The notes under the pieces are model-generated. The model had not been told where the DNA came from, did not search any database, and saw only the letters and a list, made by a program, of their open reading frames with translations. This document shows positions 44,622-56,047 of a DNA stretch of 64,000 nt, one piece after another. The DNA is from Cephalopachus bancanus (Eukaryota; Chordata; Mammalia; Primates; Tarsiidae). The position numbers and the translations under genes were made by a program. Location: the NCBI GenBank assembly GCA_027257055.1, contig JAPVLO010000039.1:4742501-4806500 (forward strand), written 5' to 3'. The first letter of the stretch is position 1. Each line of letters opens with the position of its first letter.

Positions 44622-44638
44622 TAAAAGACCTCTAAGAA

Positions 44639-45029
44639 AAATAGAACAGAGTGCTTGGAGGGTCTTTTCTTGGACCTATTGTTTTCTATTCTGAGCTTTT
44701 TGTAAGCTCCAGCAAAGCACTCAACTCACTCATCACAACCCTTCCTGCTCCCTACCTCAATGCTAGAAGCTCCGGTCCACACCTATGCACTTCACAACTC
44801 TGCGCCTTTGTCTAGAGTTATGCACCCATAGCCCCCACCCCACCCCCTTAGCTCATAAGTCCTACTTACCCTTCAGGACACAGTTCAGACACCATCTCTC
44901 CCAGAAACCCTTCTCTGACCCACCAGAATAGGCTACGTGGCTTTCCTCTTGTCCCCACAAACCTATGTCTATGTGCACACGTAGGCACATAAGCACCTGT
45001 GCACACCTATGGCAAAAAGAGCATTGCTG
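44639..45029. other. Mostly unassigned, reverse L2 piece
   Basis: About 44865-44950 (ttcaggacacagttcagaca, then cccagaaacccttctctgac) is a reverse L2 signature. The 229-codon reverse frame at 44862-45551 crosses this and the LTR and is not a gene. Confidence 0.45.
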
Positions 45030-45450
45030 TGTGTTCACCAAGCCCCCACTTGCTTTTCCTCCTGGGCACATAGCCAAACTACATTTCCCAGCCTCCCCTG
45101 TAGTAAGGAAGGGCCATGTGACTGCAGCTCGGCTAGTGGTAGGTTGGAAGAAATGATGTATTACCCCCTCAGAGATGGCCCATGAGAACCTTCCTTCTAT
45201 CCCCAGGCTCTCTCTCCCCCTCTGCTCGGCAAATACAGAGGATCCAGTGGCGAACACCAAAACGGAGAGGATGACACAGGCACAGAGTGGAAGGAGTCTG
45301 AATCCCTGAGTGACTGTGTGGAAAGCTATCCAACCAACATCCACCAGGCACTGCCTTGTGGGCAACAAATAAACTTCTATTGTGTAATTTTCCTGAGATT
45401 TTAGAGTTTGAATAATGACTGGTGTGACTTCACCTAACATAATACCTCCA
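45030..45450 (+). mobile_element. Old mammalian LTR (MaLR/ERVL-like)
   Basis: actacatttcccagcctccc, gggccatgtgactgcagctc, cctctgctcggcaaatacag, aggatccagtggcgaacacc, ggaaggagtctgaatccctg, aataaacttctattgtgtaa: a common LTR-like repeat. Subfamily not named. Confidence 0.55.
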
Positions 45451-46559
45451 TGTTTGAACTCAATAAATATATGACATTTAAATGGTGAGTCTTCCCCCGC
45501 TAGGCTGGTCCATGAGGCCTGATTATCTGCTGGCCCCAAAACCCAGTACAAAGCCTGACTCTGGGTTTCTCAGAGAGGGTTCCTCAGACTGCCAGAAGGA
45601 AGACCATCTTCTAGGGATAAAAGCGGCCATGAAGTGGCTGTGGTTGGAAAAGAAGGGGAATGAAAAAGAGCAGCGGGCGAGAAGATGATCAGAACCCACT
45701 AGGACAGGGCTGCGAACCAAAGACAAATCAAGAGCCAACTCCAGGAGTGGCGAGTAATTGAGGAGTAGATGTCCAGCTCCTTGCTGACCGTCAGCCAGGG
45801 GCCATGCTCAGCTTCTGCGGTCACTGGCATTCCTCGCCATGTGGGCCCCACCATCATAAGCCAGCAACAGAGAGTCAAGTTCTTATGCTTCAAATCTCTG
45901 ACCTACCTCTTAGTAACCAGAGAGAACTTTCTGCTTTCAAAGGGCTCACGTGACTAGGTCAGGGCCACTGGGAAAATCTCCCATCTGAAGGTCAGCTGGC
46001 CTGGGAGCTTAATTATAATTGCAAAATCCCTTGATAGCAGTACCCAAGTTCATGCCTGGATAACTGGGAAAAGGTACATATGCATCAGACCATCTTGGGG
46101 GACCATCTTAGAGCTTTGTCTACCACAAGGAGAAACCCAGGTTTCCATATGATAGTCTCCTTTTTGGCTTAGGTCAATACAAATAGGCTTCTGTTATTTC
46201 CAACTAATAATTCCAACCAATCGATGGAGTGAAGGGAGAGGCCAGGGCTTGTTCATCCTGAGTGGGCAAATGTGAGAAGCCAAACTCGTGGATACTGGCT
46301 GGATTAAATATCAGTAGGCAAAAATAAAAGTTAAAGTGTCTTAGTTGGAATTCAAACCTATGGACAGGCACGTTAATTTCTCAGAACATGACTCCACTCT
46401 CTCGTATCTGTGTTGAAGGCCACAGCTCCCTTCCTGGCCCTGCCTTTCTCTGCCTCTAAAAACAATGTTCAGAGGCAGAAAGAAGAATAGAGGTTTACCA
46501 GGCACCGGGAAGAGAGGAAATGGGGAGTTGCGGATCAATGGGGACAGAGTTTCTGTCTA
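45451..46559. other. Repeat-poor stretch, no gene seen
   Basis: About 1.1 kb without a recognised family or exon. Confidence 0.35.
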
Positions 46560-46700
46560 GGATGATTACAAAAATTTTGGAAATAAATAGCAGTGATTGT
46601 TGTGTGAAAATACCCCACATCAGTGAATTGTACATTTAAAAATTGCTCCAATGGTAAATTTTATGTTTTATATATATTTAATTATGATTTCAAAAAGAAA
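46560..46700 (+). mobile_element. Old L1 3' tail
   Basis: gaattgtacatttaaaaatt, caatggtaaattttatgttt and tatatatttaattatgattt are the classic L1M 3' tail. Confidence 0.65.
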
Positions 46701-46739
46701 AAGCAATGTGATGCCCAACAAAGATAAACAAGAGGAAAA

Positions 46740-46828
46740 CCAATATGTCTTGAGCAACTGTTACAGGTCAGGCACTTTCAGGAATGCATTTTCATTTAAC
46801 CTCACAACAAACTCACAGGGAGGTGTTT
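46740..46828 (-). repeat. MIR, reverse strand, first half (split)
   Basis: tcttgagcaactgttacagg, gtcaggcactttcaggaatg and catttaacctcacaacaaac follow reverse MIR order up to the LTR insertion. Confidence 0.7.
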
Positions 46829-47483
46829 TGTCAGGATTTTCCAGAGAGACAGAACCAACAGAATTTACAGAACGAGAGAGATGAGAAGGGACTTGCCAGG
46901 GGAATTGGCTTACTCGACTATGGGGCTGAGAAGGGCCACCACAGGCCACCTGAGAACCAGAGAAGCTGGTAGCCTAGCTCAGTCAACAAGCTCAGAACCA
47001 GGGACACCAAATGGCATAATTCTCGGTCCCAGGCCAAGGGCCTGAGAGCCCAGAAGCCTGCTGGTGCGAGTCCCAGAGCCCAAAGACCAGAGAACCTGAA
47101 ATTCTGACGCCCAAGGGTCGTAAAATAAGAGCGTCCTGGCCCTTCTGGAAGAAACAGAGCAAGCAAGAATCCACCCTTCCTCGCCCTGTCATTCCCTTGG
47201 GGCTCCCGGCTGATTGGATGGCACCGCCCACAGCAAGGGTGGACCTTCAGTTCATGGACTCACATGTCAGTCTCCTCCAGAAACACCCTCACAGGTGCAC
47301 CTGGGGCAACTCAATTATTCTAACCAAATGCCAGACCACCTGGGCTTTCCTTTCAGCAGAAGAGAGATGGGCTCCGTGCACTGAGAATAATTAATGCAAT
47401 GACTGAGAATAAATAATGCTTTACCAGCTATCTGGGTCTCCCTTAATTAGTCAACTTGACACCCCAAATCAACCATCACAGTA
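46829..47483 (-). mobile_element. Old mammalian solo LTR, reverse strand, inside a MIR
   Basis: Starts gtcaggattttccagagaga and ends accccaaatcaaccatcaca, so on the minus strand it begins TGTGATGG, as a known MaLR/ERVL-like LTR does. Internal marks: ggggctgagaagggccacca, ctgattggatggcaccgccc, cagaaacaccctcacagg. No internal viral genes. Confidence 0.65.
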
Positions 47484-47625
47484 GGTATTCTTATTCCAGT
47501 TTTTACAGATAAGAAAAATGAGGCGGTGCAATGTGGTTAAGTAAATTTCCTGAGGCCATTCAGCGAGGGGTATACAGCAGAGTCAGAATTCCAGCACATT
47601 TACAGCTGAGGTGAGAGAGTTCCCA
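47484..47625 (-). repeat. MIR, reverse strand, second half (split)
   Basis: gtaggtattcttattccagt, ttttacagataagaaaaatg, ttcctgaggccattcagcga continue the MIR from 46828. Confidence 0.7.
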
Positions 47626-47689
47626 TAGTGACAGAGGGAAACATTTGGAAGGCTCTGAACCCAGGCTGCCCTGTACCAACCACCTCCAC

Positions 47690-48060
47690 CCATTCATGGG
47701 GACTGCCCACGTCCCAGGCGGTGTGCTGTGGACTAGACATACACAGTTAAGCAAAAACATAACCATTACATGCCAGAAGGTACTGGGAGGTAAGCATCCT
47801 GAGGAAATGCAGTCAGGTTCTCCGAAGAGGCATGGATCTCACCCTACCTTGGTCAGTCAGACAAGGCATCCTGGAGAAAGCTGTGCATGATTTACGATGT
47901 AAAGAATAAATAGGAGATAGCCAGGTAAAGATGGGAAGGTGAGAGAATTCCAGGCAAAAGCAGCAGGTGCAAAGGCCCTGTGGCAGGGGAGTGTGGTTCA
48001 GTCTAGGAGCTGACAGGCAGCCAAGCAAGGCAGGAGCAGAGAAAGCAGGGGAAGAGGGGA
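47690..48060 (+). repeat. L2 LINE 3' region
   Basis: gtgtgctgtggactagacat, tcagacaaggcatcctggag, aattccaggcaaaagcagca, ggtgcaaaggccctgtggca match L2. Confidence 0.7.
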
Positions 48061-49544
48061 GTAGGGGAGATCTCTGATGGTGAGAGGAAGAGGGTGCTTC
48101 ATGAGGGTAGAACTTGAGGGCACAGGGCCAGGTGGCAACTGTCACAAAGTTCTGTCTTATCTACCATCAGGTGACTCTCCAAACGGACTCCAGGGTGCTT
48201 CTGAAGACTCTAGACGTAGTGGACATCGAGTGCTGGGCAGGGCATCCCAGCATGCCCACTCTATGCATTCTGGGCAGAAAGAGAGAGGAACCCACATCTT
48301 GCCCAGTCTGCAGAAAGGAACGATGTGGGATAAAATCGTACACAATTACCTTCTGGTGTTCTCACAGACAGAGCTCACCCGCAAAGCAAATTTTAAAAGG
48401 CTTAACTTAATTGCTGGCAAAAGCACTTACTGTATTTAACAATAGGGTCTCTGCTAAACAAATGCCAGGCATAGTTGGGACTCTTGTCCCCTGACTCTGC
48501 TCAGCCCCTGAAACGAAGGGGAGTCATCCCGGTGTAAAACACCCACAGTCAACTCGGGGTGCAGTTCCACAGACCCTGTTCCCCAGGAGCTACTTCAAGA
48601 AACTCCAGACTCCAGGGAGCTAGGAAGAATCCCAGCAGTACCCTTTAGTGCTGTTGAATCAATCCTGGAAGATAGGAATTCTAAGCACATCTTCCATCTC
48701 CATTTAATCACAGGTGATTACTTGGCCTGTGGGAAGATAATCGTGGAATTAAACATGGAAATGCTAATTCTGACTTGAGACATTTCACCTGGACAGACAG
48801 GTGGCCTCCTCCCCCTCCCAGCAGCAGATGGGCCTGGCCGGATGCTCCATTCAGCATTCCCCTGCCCCCTGGGAACCCAGAGCCATCTGCCCCGCCAGCC
48901 CACAGACTCCACGGACAAGGCGACCTGTTTGTTTCCTCCTCTGCATCTTCCCGATGCTTCCTTTGTGATTCATGAGACTCAAGGACCAAAATAAACTTCC
49001 CAGACCGATAAGCACATTTTTTTGAGCCCAGCGACTAGGCAGCATCTCAAAGAGGCCCAGGGTGCCCTTCCTGGGGTCACGTCACAGCTTTGTGGTCTCT
49101 GGGCCCTCTTGCACCTGTGAGGGCCTGTCCTCCATTTTTAAAAATTAAAATATTTTTGATTGTGTTATTATAAAGACAAGTATATCACTATATATGTCTA
49201 CAGTTTTTCTTTAACCTACAAGTTCTCCTTTTTTTCCCCCCAATTTCTTCTAATGTTAAAAGAAATGAAGGTGTTTTTGTGGGCTTGGGCACTGTGTTCG
49301 CTGCACCTAGCAGAGAGGTTGGTCCTCATGCTGCTTCTTCCGAGATACCTTAAAAGAAGGGGGTGCTGCTCACAGCAGCTTCAGAAGTAAAGCCCGTACA
49401 CTCCATGGGACGGTGCTCTACTGACCCCCCTGCTGTCCCCTTGGGAAGACCCCAAGAGGCAGCACCCCACATCTCCCTAGCAAACAATAGCTATGTACTC
49501 CCCAAAGGCTGGTGTTCTCTTGAGTCAGTAATACGCATGTCCCA
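48061..49544. other. Repeat-poor stretch, no gene seen
   Basis: About 1.5 kb without a recognised family. 48690-48790 (atttaatcacaggtgattac; ggaattaaacatggaaatgc) looks like conserved non-coding sequence. No exon recognised. Confidence 0.4.
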
Positions 49545-49742
49545 AAGTCAGGCTGCCTAAGCTTGGACCCCAACTCCATCAGGTACATGCCACATGACCT
49601 TGACCAAGGGAACTCCTCTCCAGACCTTGGCTTCCTCATGCGTAAGTGGGGCTGATGCAGCCCCTGCCCCATCAGACTGCCAAGAGGTTTTCATGGAATA
49701 AAACTTGTAAAACACTCCATAAATGTTAGCTCACATTATGCA
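49545..49742 (+). repeat. MIR
   Basis: aagtcaggctgcctaagctt, ggaccccaactccatcaggt, cttggcttcctcatgcgtaa, ataaatgttagctcacatta: ordered MIR. Confidence 0.7.
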
Positions 49743-49771
49743 ATTATTATTATTATTATTATTATTATTAG
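49743..49771. repeat. (ATT)n microsatellite
   Basis: About nine ATT units grown from the TTATTATT end of the preceding MIR. Confidence 0.95.
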
Positions 49772-51029
49772 AGGAATTGTTGTTCTTTGGACCCCTCTTA
49801 AGAATTTGATGGATGCTGTAGCCTTACCCAGAGAAAGGACACCAAAATGTCCTGTATATTTCATGTGAGCTCAGACCACCACCATCCACCTCCAGCCGCC
49901 AAAACCCACCATGGTCTTCTTGGAAGCCACGGGCCCCAGATTAAGAAGGTCATATTGAGATGACCCTGTTGGTTCTATGGGAAAGAACACGGTGAACAAG
50001 GGAAGCCCGACCAAGTCTTGTTTCCAGACTAATCTCTCCAAGAAACAGGAATGGCACTAATGCTAAGAGTCACGTCACCATAGGGACCGCCCCCAGAGCA
50101 GCCTCGTCACCTGGTCCTTGCTCCCTTTGTCAATGGCTATGACTTGGGACCGTCCAAGGGGACTTCAGCGAGGGGGACATCAGAGGCCCTAGGGATCGGG
50201 AGGGCCCAGGCACTACAGTGAATGGAGCCATGGGCCTGGGCTCAACAGGCTGTGAGTGCCTCAGAGCAGTATACATCCCTGCCCGGCCTCTTTTCGGGGT
50301 GTTACCTTTTCGGTGTTACCTTTTCAGGGTGACTGTGAAGGCAACATCAAATAGCCTACGGGAAGCAAGCAGCACGGTGCGTGGCACCAAAGGGAAGCAC
50401 TGTGTCATCACTGGGCCAGCCATTCTCCCTGGTGTGCTTGGGAGGAAGGTCATGAAGAATCATTAAACAAATAAACATCCGCTGCTCCTCACCCTGGAGC
50501 GAGCCAAGCAGAGACACCCGTGTGAGAGGCAGCAAGACAGCACATCGGATCCTGCCGCTGTGGTGTGTGCCCTGTGCCTGTCCACCTGGGGCTTGTGTTT
50601 GAAAACGGTTGTCTCCATCCAAGGGATCTTAAGCCTCATGCGAGCCCCTTGTGGCAGCTTAGCGTTGGCTACTATTCGGATGACAGTCTTTCTCCAGGGT
50701 GCCCCCGGCATGCCTAGGTGAGTCTAACAGGCTCCCTATCATCTTAATAGATGATAGGGAGGTCTTCCTGATTGGAGAACATTTGTCCTAAGGTCCAACA
50801 GTCCTGGAAGAGGCCTGTTTGCATGTCCCGAGTGGTGCTTCCAAGACCTTCTCCCACCCCAGGCAAGTGTCCCTAACAACACACAGCCTATATTTGATTG
50901 GAGTGCCCTCAGTGTGCATCCCATGTTGGTAAAGTTTACCCAGCCACTGTATGTCATTAAATAACAAACTGAACCTCCGTGTGGTGCACATGGGGTTTTA
51001 CTCACGTAGCCCCTCTAGGCTGAACCCCT
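49772..51029. other. Repeat-poor stretch with a short hairpin
   Basis: About 1.25 kb, no recognised family or exon. 50291-50330 has a small tandem repeat (ggtgttaccttttcgg). A hairpin lies at 50732-50761. Confidence 0.4.
50732..50761. repeat. Perfect 13-bp hairpin
   Basis: Arms ctccctatcatct and agatgatagggag, loop taat. Confidence 0.95.
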
Positions 51030-51180
51030 CCTGGGTGTTAGGTGCTGTTCTAAGCACTGGAAAATTCAGAAGTTAATAGAATGTGGTCTCTGTCTTTGCA
51101 GAGCTCACGGTTTCCTGGGAGGACAGATGTGCCCAGATTATTGCAGCACTGTGGCAGGTAGTGAGTGACTACGAGAGACT
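51030..51180 (+). repeat. L2 LINE 3' fragment
   Basis: gggtgttaggtgctgttcta, tgcagagctcacggtttcct and gggaggacagatgtgcccag match L2. Confidence 0.65.
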
Positions 51181-51296
51181 AGAGGAGGGACAATGTCTGA
51201 GCAGCTTCCTGTGACAGCTGGGGCCTGCTGAGGCTGTTTCTGGATCACAGCAAGGCGGGCCTGATGAATCTATAATTGTCTATTAAGAGTGTCACT

Positions 51297-51558
51297 TTGC
51301 CAGGCGCAGTGGCTCACAACTGTAATCCCAGCACTTTGGGAGGCTAATATGCTTAAGCCCAGGAGTTCAAGACCAGCCTGGGCAACATAGGGAAATTTCC
51401 TCTCTACAAAAAAAATCAAAAAATAAGCCGGGTGTAGCGGCGCATGGGAGGCAGAGGTAGAGGGATCACCTGAACCCAGAAAGTTGAGGTTGCAGTGAGC
51501 TGTGATTGTGCCACTGCATGCTAGCCTGAGTGACAGAGTGAGACCCTGACTCAAAAAA
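51297..51558 (+). mobile_element. AluJ-like SINE
   Basis: Starts ccaggcgcagtggctcacaa; several internal deletions (the gcccgtagtcccagctactc region is missing). Ends gtgagaccctgactc. Confidence 0.88.
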
Positions 51559-51572
51559 AATGCATAGTTTGT

Positions 51573-52400
51573 CACCCACATTAAAAAGTGGGCAAAAGGC
51601 ATGAATAGACACTTCTCAAAAGAAGAGATACAGGCAGCCAACGGACACATGAAAAAGTGCTCAGCCTCACTCATCATCAGAGAAATGCAAATCAAGACCA
51701 CATTGAGATACCACCTAACCTCAGTAAGAATGACTATCACTAATAAAACAAACAACAACAGATGCTGGCAAGCATACAGAGAAAAAGGAACACTTCTACA
51801 CTGCTGGTGTGAATGCAAACTAGCGTAACCTCTTTGGAAGACAGCGTGGCGATTTCTGAAAGAACTAGAAATTGACCTTCCCTATGACCCAGCAACTCCC
51901 CTTTTGGGAATATACCTGGAGGAACTCAAATCATTCTACAAAAAAGATATCTGCACACATATGTTTGTTGCTGTATTCACAATAGCAAAAACATGGAGCC
52001 AACCATGTTGTCCATCAAAGCTGAACTGGATAAAAAAATGTGGTACATATACACAATGGAATATTATGCAGTCATAAAGAAGGACAAACATATGGACTTC
52101 ACAGCAACTTGGAGGGATTTAGAGTCAATCATACTCAGTGACCTATCACAGAAACAAAGAACAGAGTATCATATGTTTTCACTCATAAGCGGACCTTGAA
52201 CAATTATTATAAGACTATAAGAAAAGGATTGGCAAACTGGGAATCCCTAATGGGAAACAGACAGGGGAGAGGGGTGGGATTGGTAGTTGAGGGAAACTGC
52301 TAGGGGAGGGAGGGGCATATTTCATCAACAAGGGTACCTGCATAATCAACATTTGTATAGCTAACCTTGAATTGTACCCCACATCTTTATAATTTAAAAA
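51573..52400 (+). mobile_element. Young 5'-truncated L1 (lineage-specific 3' UTR)
   Basis: Holds the end of ORF2 and the 3' UTR, little diverged: aaaagtgggcaaaaggcatg, agagaaatgcaaatcaagac, tgtggtacatatacacaatg, gttttcactcataagcgg, then the UTR gttgagggaaactgctaggg and gaattgtaccccacatcttt. The related 11-13 bp flanks atgcatagtttgt (51560-51572) and atgtagtttgt (52401-52411) fit a TSD. Only the last part of the element is present, so it encodes nothing intact. Confidence 0.88.
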
Positions 52401-52411
52401 ATGTAGTTTGT

Positions 52412-53190
52412 GCAGGTTCCTCCAAAGAAGAATGCAAACCCTAGATTTTTTTTAATGAAAGAAAAGATAGATAACGGCACAGCAAGACATTAATTTCTCG
52501 GGTCCAGCAAGATCCTGCTGTTTATAGACAGCATCACCCCAACTGAGCACCAACCCTCCTGTTCTCAAGTTGTCGTAAGATAGGAATTGATTCTAACCTT
52601 GGGAGGTGGACGTGGTCTCTGCCCATGAATCGCTTGCCCAACCAAAATGACACTGATGGGTACAATTATCACCTCCCCCCACCCCAACATGTTCAGGTGA
52701 GAACACAGACTCTGAAGTGCTGAATAAATGTGCCCAAGTTCACGGGACCTGGAAAATGTTGAGCTGGGACTCCAATACAGGTCTGCCTGATTCCAAAGCC
52801 CACACTTTCCACCTCCACACCCTGCTGCCCATCCCTGGGCAGGTCAGGAAAGGCTCTGGGGAGGAAGTAACATCAGAGATGCATCTTAAAAGGAAAACAG
52901 GAACGTTCATGGCTAAAGCCACAAAGGTTCCCAGGCTCCCCATCAGTTCAAAGTAAGCAGAGAGTAACACACAGCTCACCATCAATCAAAGGACCAGAAT
53001 AAGAAACCCTGGCTCCAGTTTAAGCTTGAAAGTGACCCAAGGAATGATAACCGGATACCTCTTTAAAAAGTCAGAAAAGTAAACAAAGTCTTTGGGAGTC
53101 AGATGGACTGTGGTTTTACATGTCTGTATGTATCTATACACATATAGCATAGTTTAATAAAATTGTTTCTCTTGTGTTTCTTTCTGTTAT
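52412..53190. other. Unassigned sequence
   Basis: About 780 bases; nothing recognised apart from a weak reverse-SINE look at 52700-52800. Confidence 0.35.
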
Positions 53191-53204
53191 AAAGTCATAT
53201 CCTA

Positions 53205-53493
53205 GCCAGTCTCGGTGGCTCAGCCTGTAATCCCGCGCCTTTGGGAGGCTGAGGTGAGTGGATTGCCTGAGCCCACGGGTTCGAGACCCGCCTGGGCAGC
53301 GAGACCTCATCTCTACAATAAATCAAAAAGTCAGCCAGGTGTGGTGGCGCGTGCCTGTAATTCCGGCTACTCGGAAGGCTGAGGCGGAAGGATCGCCGGA
53401 GCCCGGCAGGTCGAGGCTGCGGTGGCCGGGAGCGGCCACTGCCCTCCAGTCTGGGCGACCGAGTGAGACTCCAACTCAAAAAAAAAAAAAAAA
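53205..53493 (+). mobile_element. Lineage-specific Alu, youngest-looking copy
   Basis: Very close to consensus, CpG-rich, intact right-arm hairpin gtggccgggagcggccac, pure A tail. Perfect 14-bp TSD aaagtcatatccta at 53191-53204 and 53494-53507. Confidence 0.95.
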
Positions 53494-53544
53494 AAAAGTC
53501 ATATCCTATGTATGATCATAATTTGAAAGCATTGAATCATGTAA

Positions 53545-53730
53545 CCAAATTGGAGACACAGAAGGATGGGAGGGTGGAAGGGGCATGAGGAATGAAAAGT
53601 TACTTCGTAGGTACAATGTACACTACTCAGGTGATGCTACACTGAAGCTCAGACCACACCACTACACAATATCTCCATTAACAAAACAGCACTTGTACCC
53701 CTAACTCTTACAAACTTTTTTTTTAATTAG
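53545..53730 (+). mobile_element. L1 3' end fragment
   Basis: gggagggtggaaggggcatg, acttcgtaggtacaatgtac, accacactactacac-like segment, aaaacagcacttgtacccct match an L1 3' UTR. Confidence 0.65.
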
Positions 53731-55810
53731 GAGGGTTAGACATTTTAAAAATATGGCAAGGCCATATTTTTCTAGAGCCTCCAGGTAAACTTCAGGATGA
53801 ATTAACCTTGATGTCACTTACTGTGGGGTATAAGCACTAAGTTCCTCGTAATTTTGTCTGAGATGAGAGCTACTTCATCCAAGAGTACTGGACTGCTACC
53901 AGTCACTAGATAGATCTAAGTGAAAAATAATAATACAGAGAAAAAGAGAGACAAAGAGAAAGGAATAGAGGCAGAGAGACAAAGAGAGACAGAGATTGAG
54001 TTTTTTTTAACCCTAAGAAGGACTTCTGGTTCAAGGTAGCAACATCTCAAAAGTATAAACATTCATCTCTTCCTAAAACTCATTAATATAATAGTGGAGG
54101 AATTTTTTAAGTCATGGGCCTACAAGAATTAAGAGATAAAAACTGTCTATTAAAGCCAGATTTTAATAAATCTGTGAAGCATGTTTGAGGAATTATGACA
54201 GGAAGTGGCGTGAAGCAAACTCCAACCAAGACACCATGACAAGGAAAGGGATCAGCCAAGGAGGAAGCCAATCTGTCTTTAAGAACCCCAGAGAGCCTTA
54301 AGATCTAAAAATGCTAAGCCCAGGGGAGGTGGGAGAGAAACAAGAGCTGGAAACACAACAGGCTGCACCCAGCAGGGAGGCCTCAGGACTACAGCTATGC
54401 AGTGCAAATTGGAACAGTGTAAATCTGGGAGCAGTGTCTGCAGAAAGAATAAAAGAGAGAAGGGAAGTTGATTGAATGCTTAATACAATATAAATATGGG
54501 GGGGAAGACAAAGCAAATGCAAATAAGTGAAAGCAAAAATAAAAAAGAAAGGCAACCATAAACTCCAAGAAAAAAAGAAAATGTCACCTCTTAGTACTAT
54601 CAGCTCTGAAAAGAATAATATTTACAGTGCCACAATAATTTTTTCACTTACTAAATATAGTTAAAAAATAACAATTTGTTGACATTAGGGAAGGGGAGGT
54701 GTGAAACTAAAATGAGGATAAATCTCACCTATCACAGCTAGAAATCTGAATTGATAATGACTTGATCAATCAAAAACCAGCAATGCATACATATTGTCTG
54801 AGCTTTGGTGGTCACCATCACTGGGGGGAATCAAAGCTAAGAAGATTCAAAGTTTTTGCCTCCTGTAAGTGAACAAAGGCAGAAAGTAATTTTTTTTTAT
54901 TATAAGCCTTTCAGCACTACTTTATTTTTTAATCTCAAGCATGACATCTATTTTAAGACCCTTAGGCATATGTGTATGTGCACATGTGTGCATGATTCCC
55001 CATGTGTGAGAGCAGGTATATGTTCGTAATTGCATCAAAATGTCTGGAATAAAGCACCCACCCTATAAACAGGGCTGAGGGTGGCATCCTCAGAAAATAG
55101 TGGCATAAGAAGTGAAGGGTAGGGGAGGATACATTTTTCTTCTGTGTACTTCTCTGCTGTTTTAATTTTAACTATACCACAAGCATGTGTTTCTTCTGTG
55201 ATTTTTGAAAATGATGGAGGTGGGGAAATGGAGGATGGCAGAGAGAGAATCGAGAGTCCAGAAAACACCGAGCAGGTAGATGTGACACAAACTCAAGATA
55301 AGTAAGAGAAGGTCCACACATCTCAGTGCCCAGGAAAGTTTCTTGGTCTGGGCACAGAAACAGCCTTGTAAATGCCACCCAGGATCCAGCAAGCATGGAA
55401 AGCAAGCGAAGCCGCGATAGCCTGGGGACACACCCACTAAAATGTAATAAGCAAGTAACCACCCCCACTGCCAAGCCCCAGGAAAAACGGGTTTGGTTTT
55501 CGTCTTTGTTTTTTGTTTTTTCACTGAGAAGCTTAAGTAGATGTGAAAATACCAATTTCATATTTCTGCACCAACCAGCCAACTGAGATTGCCAAAGTTT
55601 TGCTGAGATGCCTGCCATGGGAAAGGCGGAATAAGCCTTACTCCCCATGGCTGCTGCTTCTAGACACGATTCTTCTCAATTTATACCAAATTATTCTTGC
55701 GAACCCTGAGGATGGCAGAGAACACGGAGGAGGCTATAGTCTGTTCCAACCTGGTGGCGATGTGATTCTTTGCCTCCTGGTCTTGCAGAGAACAGAGCAG
55801 ACGGGCTGCA
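53731..55810. other. Two kilobases, no repeat or gene recognised
   Basis: The longest stretch without a recognised family. Contains a hairpin at 53747-53771 (arms aaaaatatggc and gccatattttt), a purine-rich patch at 53935-54000 and AT-rich parts. Frames of up to 158 codons (55172-55648 reverse) have no recognised domain. Confidence 0.35.
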
Positions 55811-55842
55811 GCAGAGACAGAGACAGAGACAGAGACAGAGGC
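55811..55842. repeat. (GAGACA)n short hexamer array
   Basis: Five near-perfect gagaca units. Confidence 0.9.
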
Positions 55843-56034
55843 GGCTCAGGTGACGGGGGCCAGGGCAGGAAAAGCATGCGCTCTCGGAAATGACTTGGAC
55901 TTTTTTCTGCCGGGCCCTGCTGCACATCTAACTCCATCTTTTGTAATCAGTCTCCAAACATCAAAATGCTACAAGGCCCCTCCCCTTGAAAAGGGATATC
56001 TCAATAGCAGTAGGGTGTCCAAATCAATGAAGGT
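55843..56034. other. Unassigned sequence
   Basis: Nothing recognised. Confidence 0.3.
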
Positions 56035-56047
56035 CCTAAATCTTCTT

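Noticed and set aside
44862..45551. 229-codon reverse frame, the longest in the window
   Set aside because: It crosses a reverse L2 piece and an old LTR, has no recognisable domain and no promoter or splice context.
51270..51818. 182-codon reverse frame
   Set aside because: Antisense of an AluJ and an L1 end.
55172..55648. 158-codon reverse frame in repeat-free sequence
   Set aside because: Considered as a possible exon, but there is no recognised domain, and an overlapping frame of 118 codons on the same strand is equally open. Unsupported.
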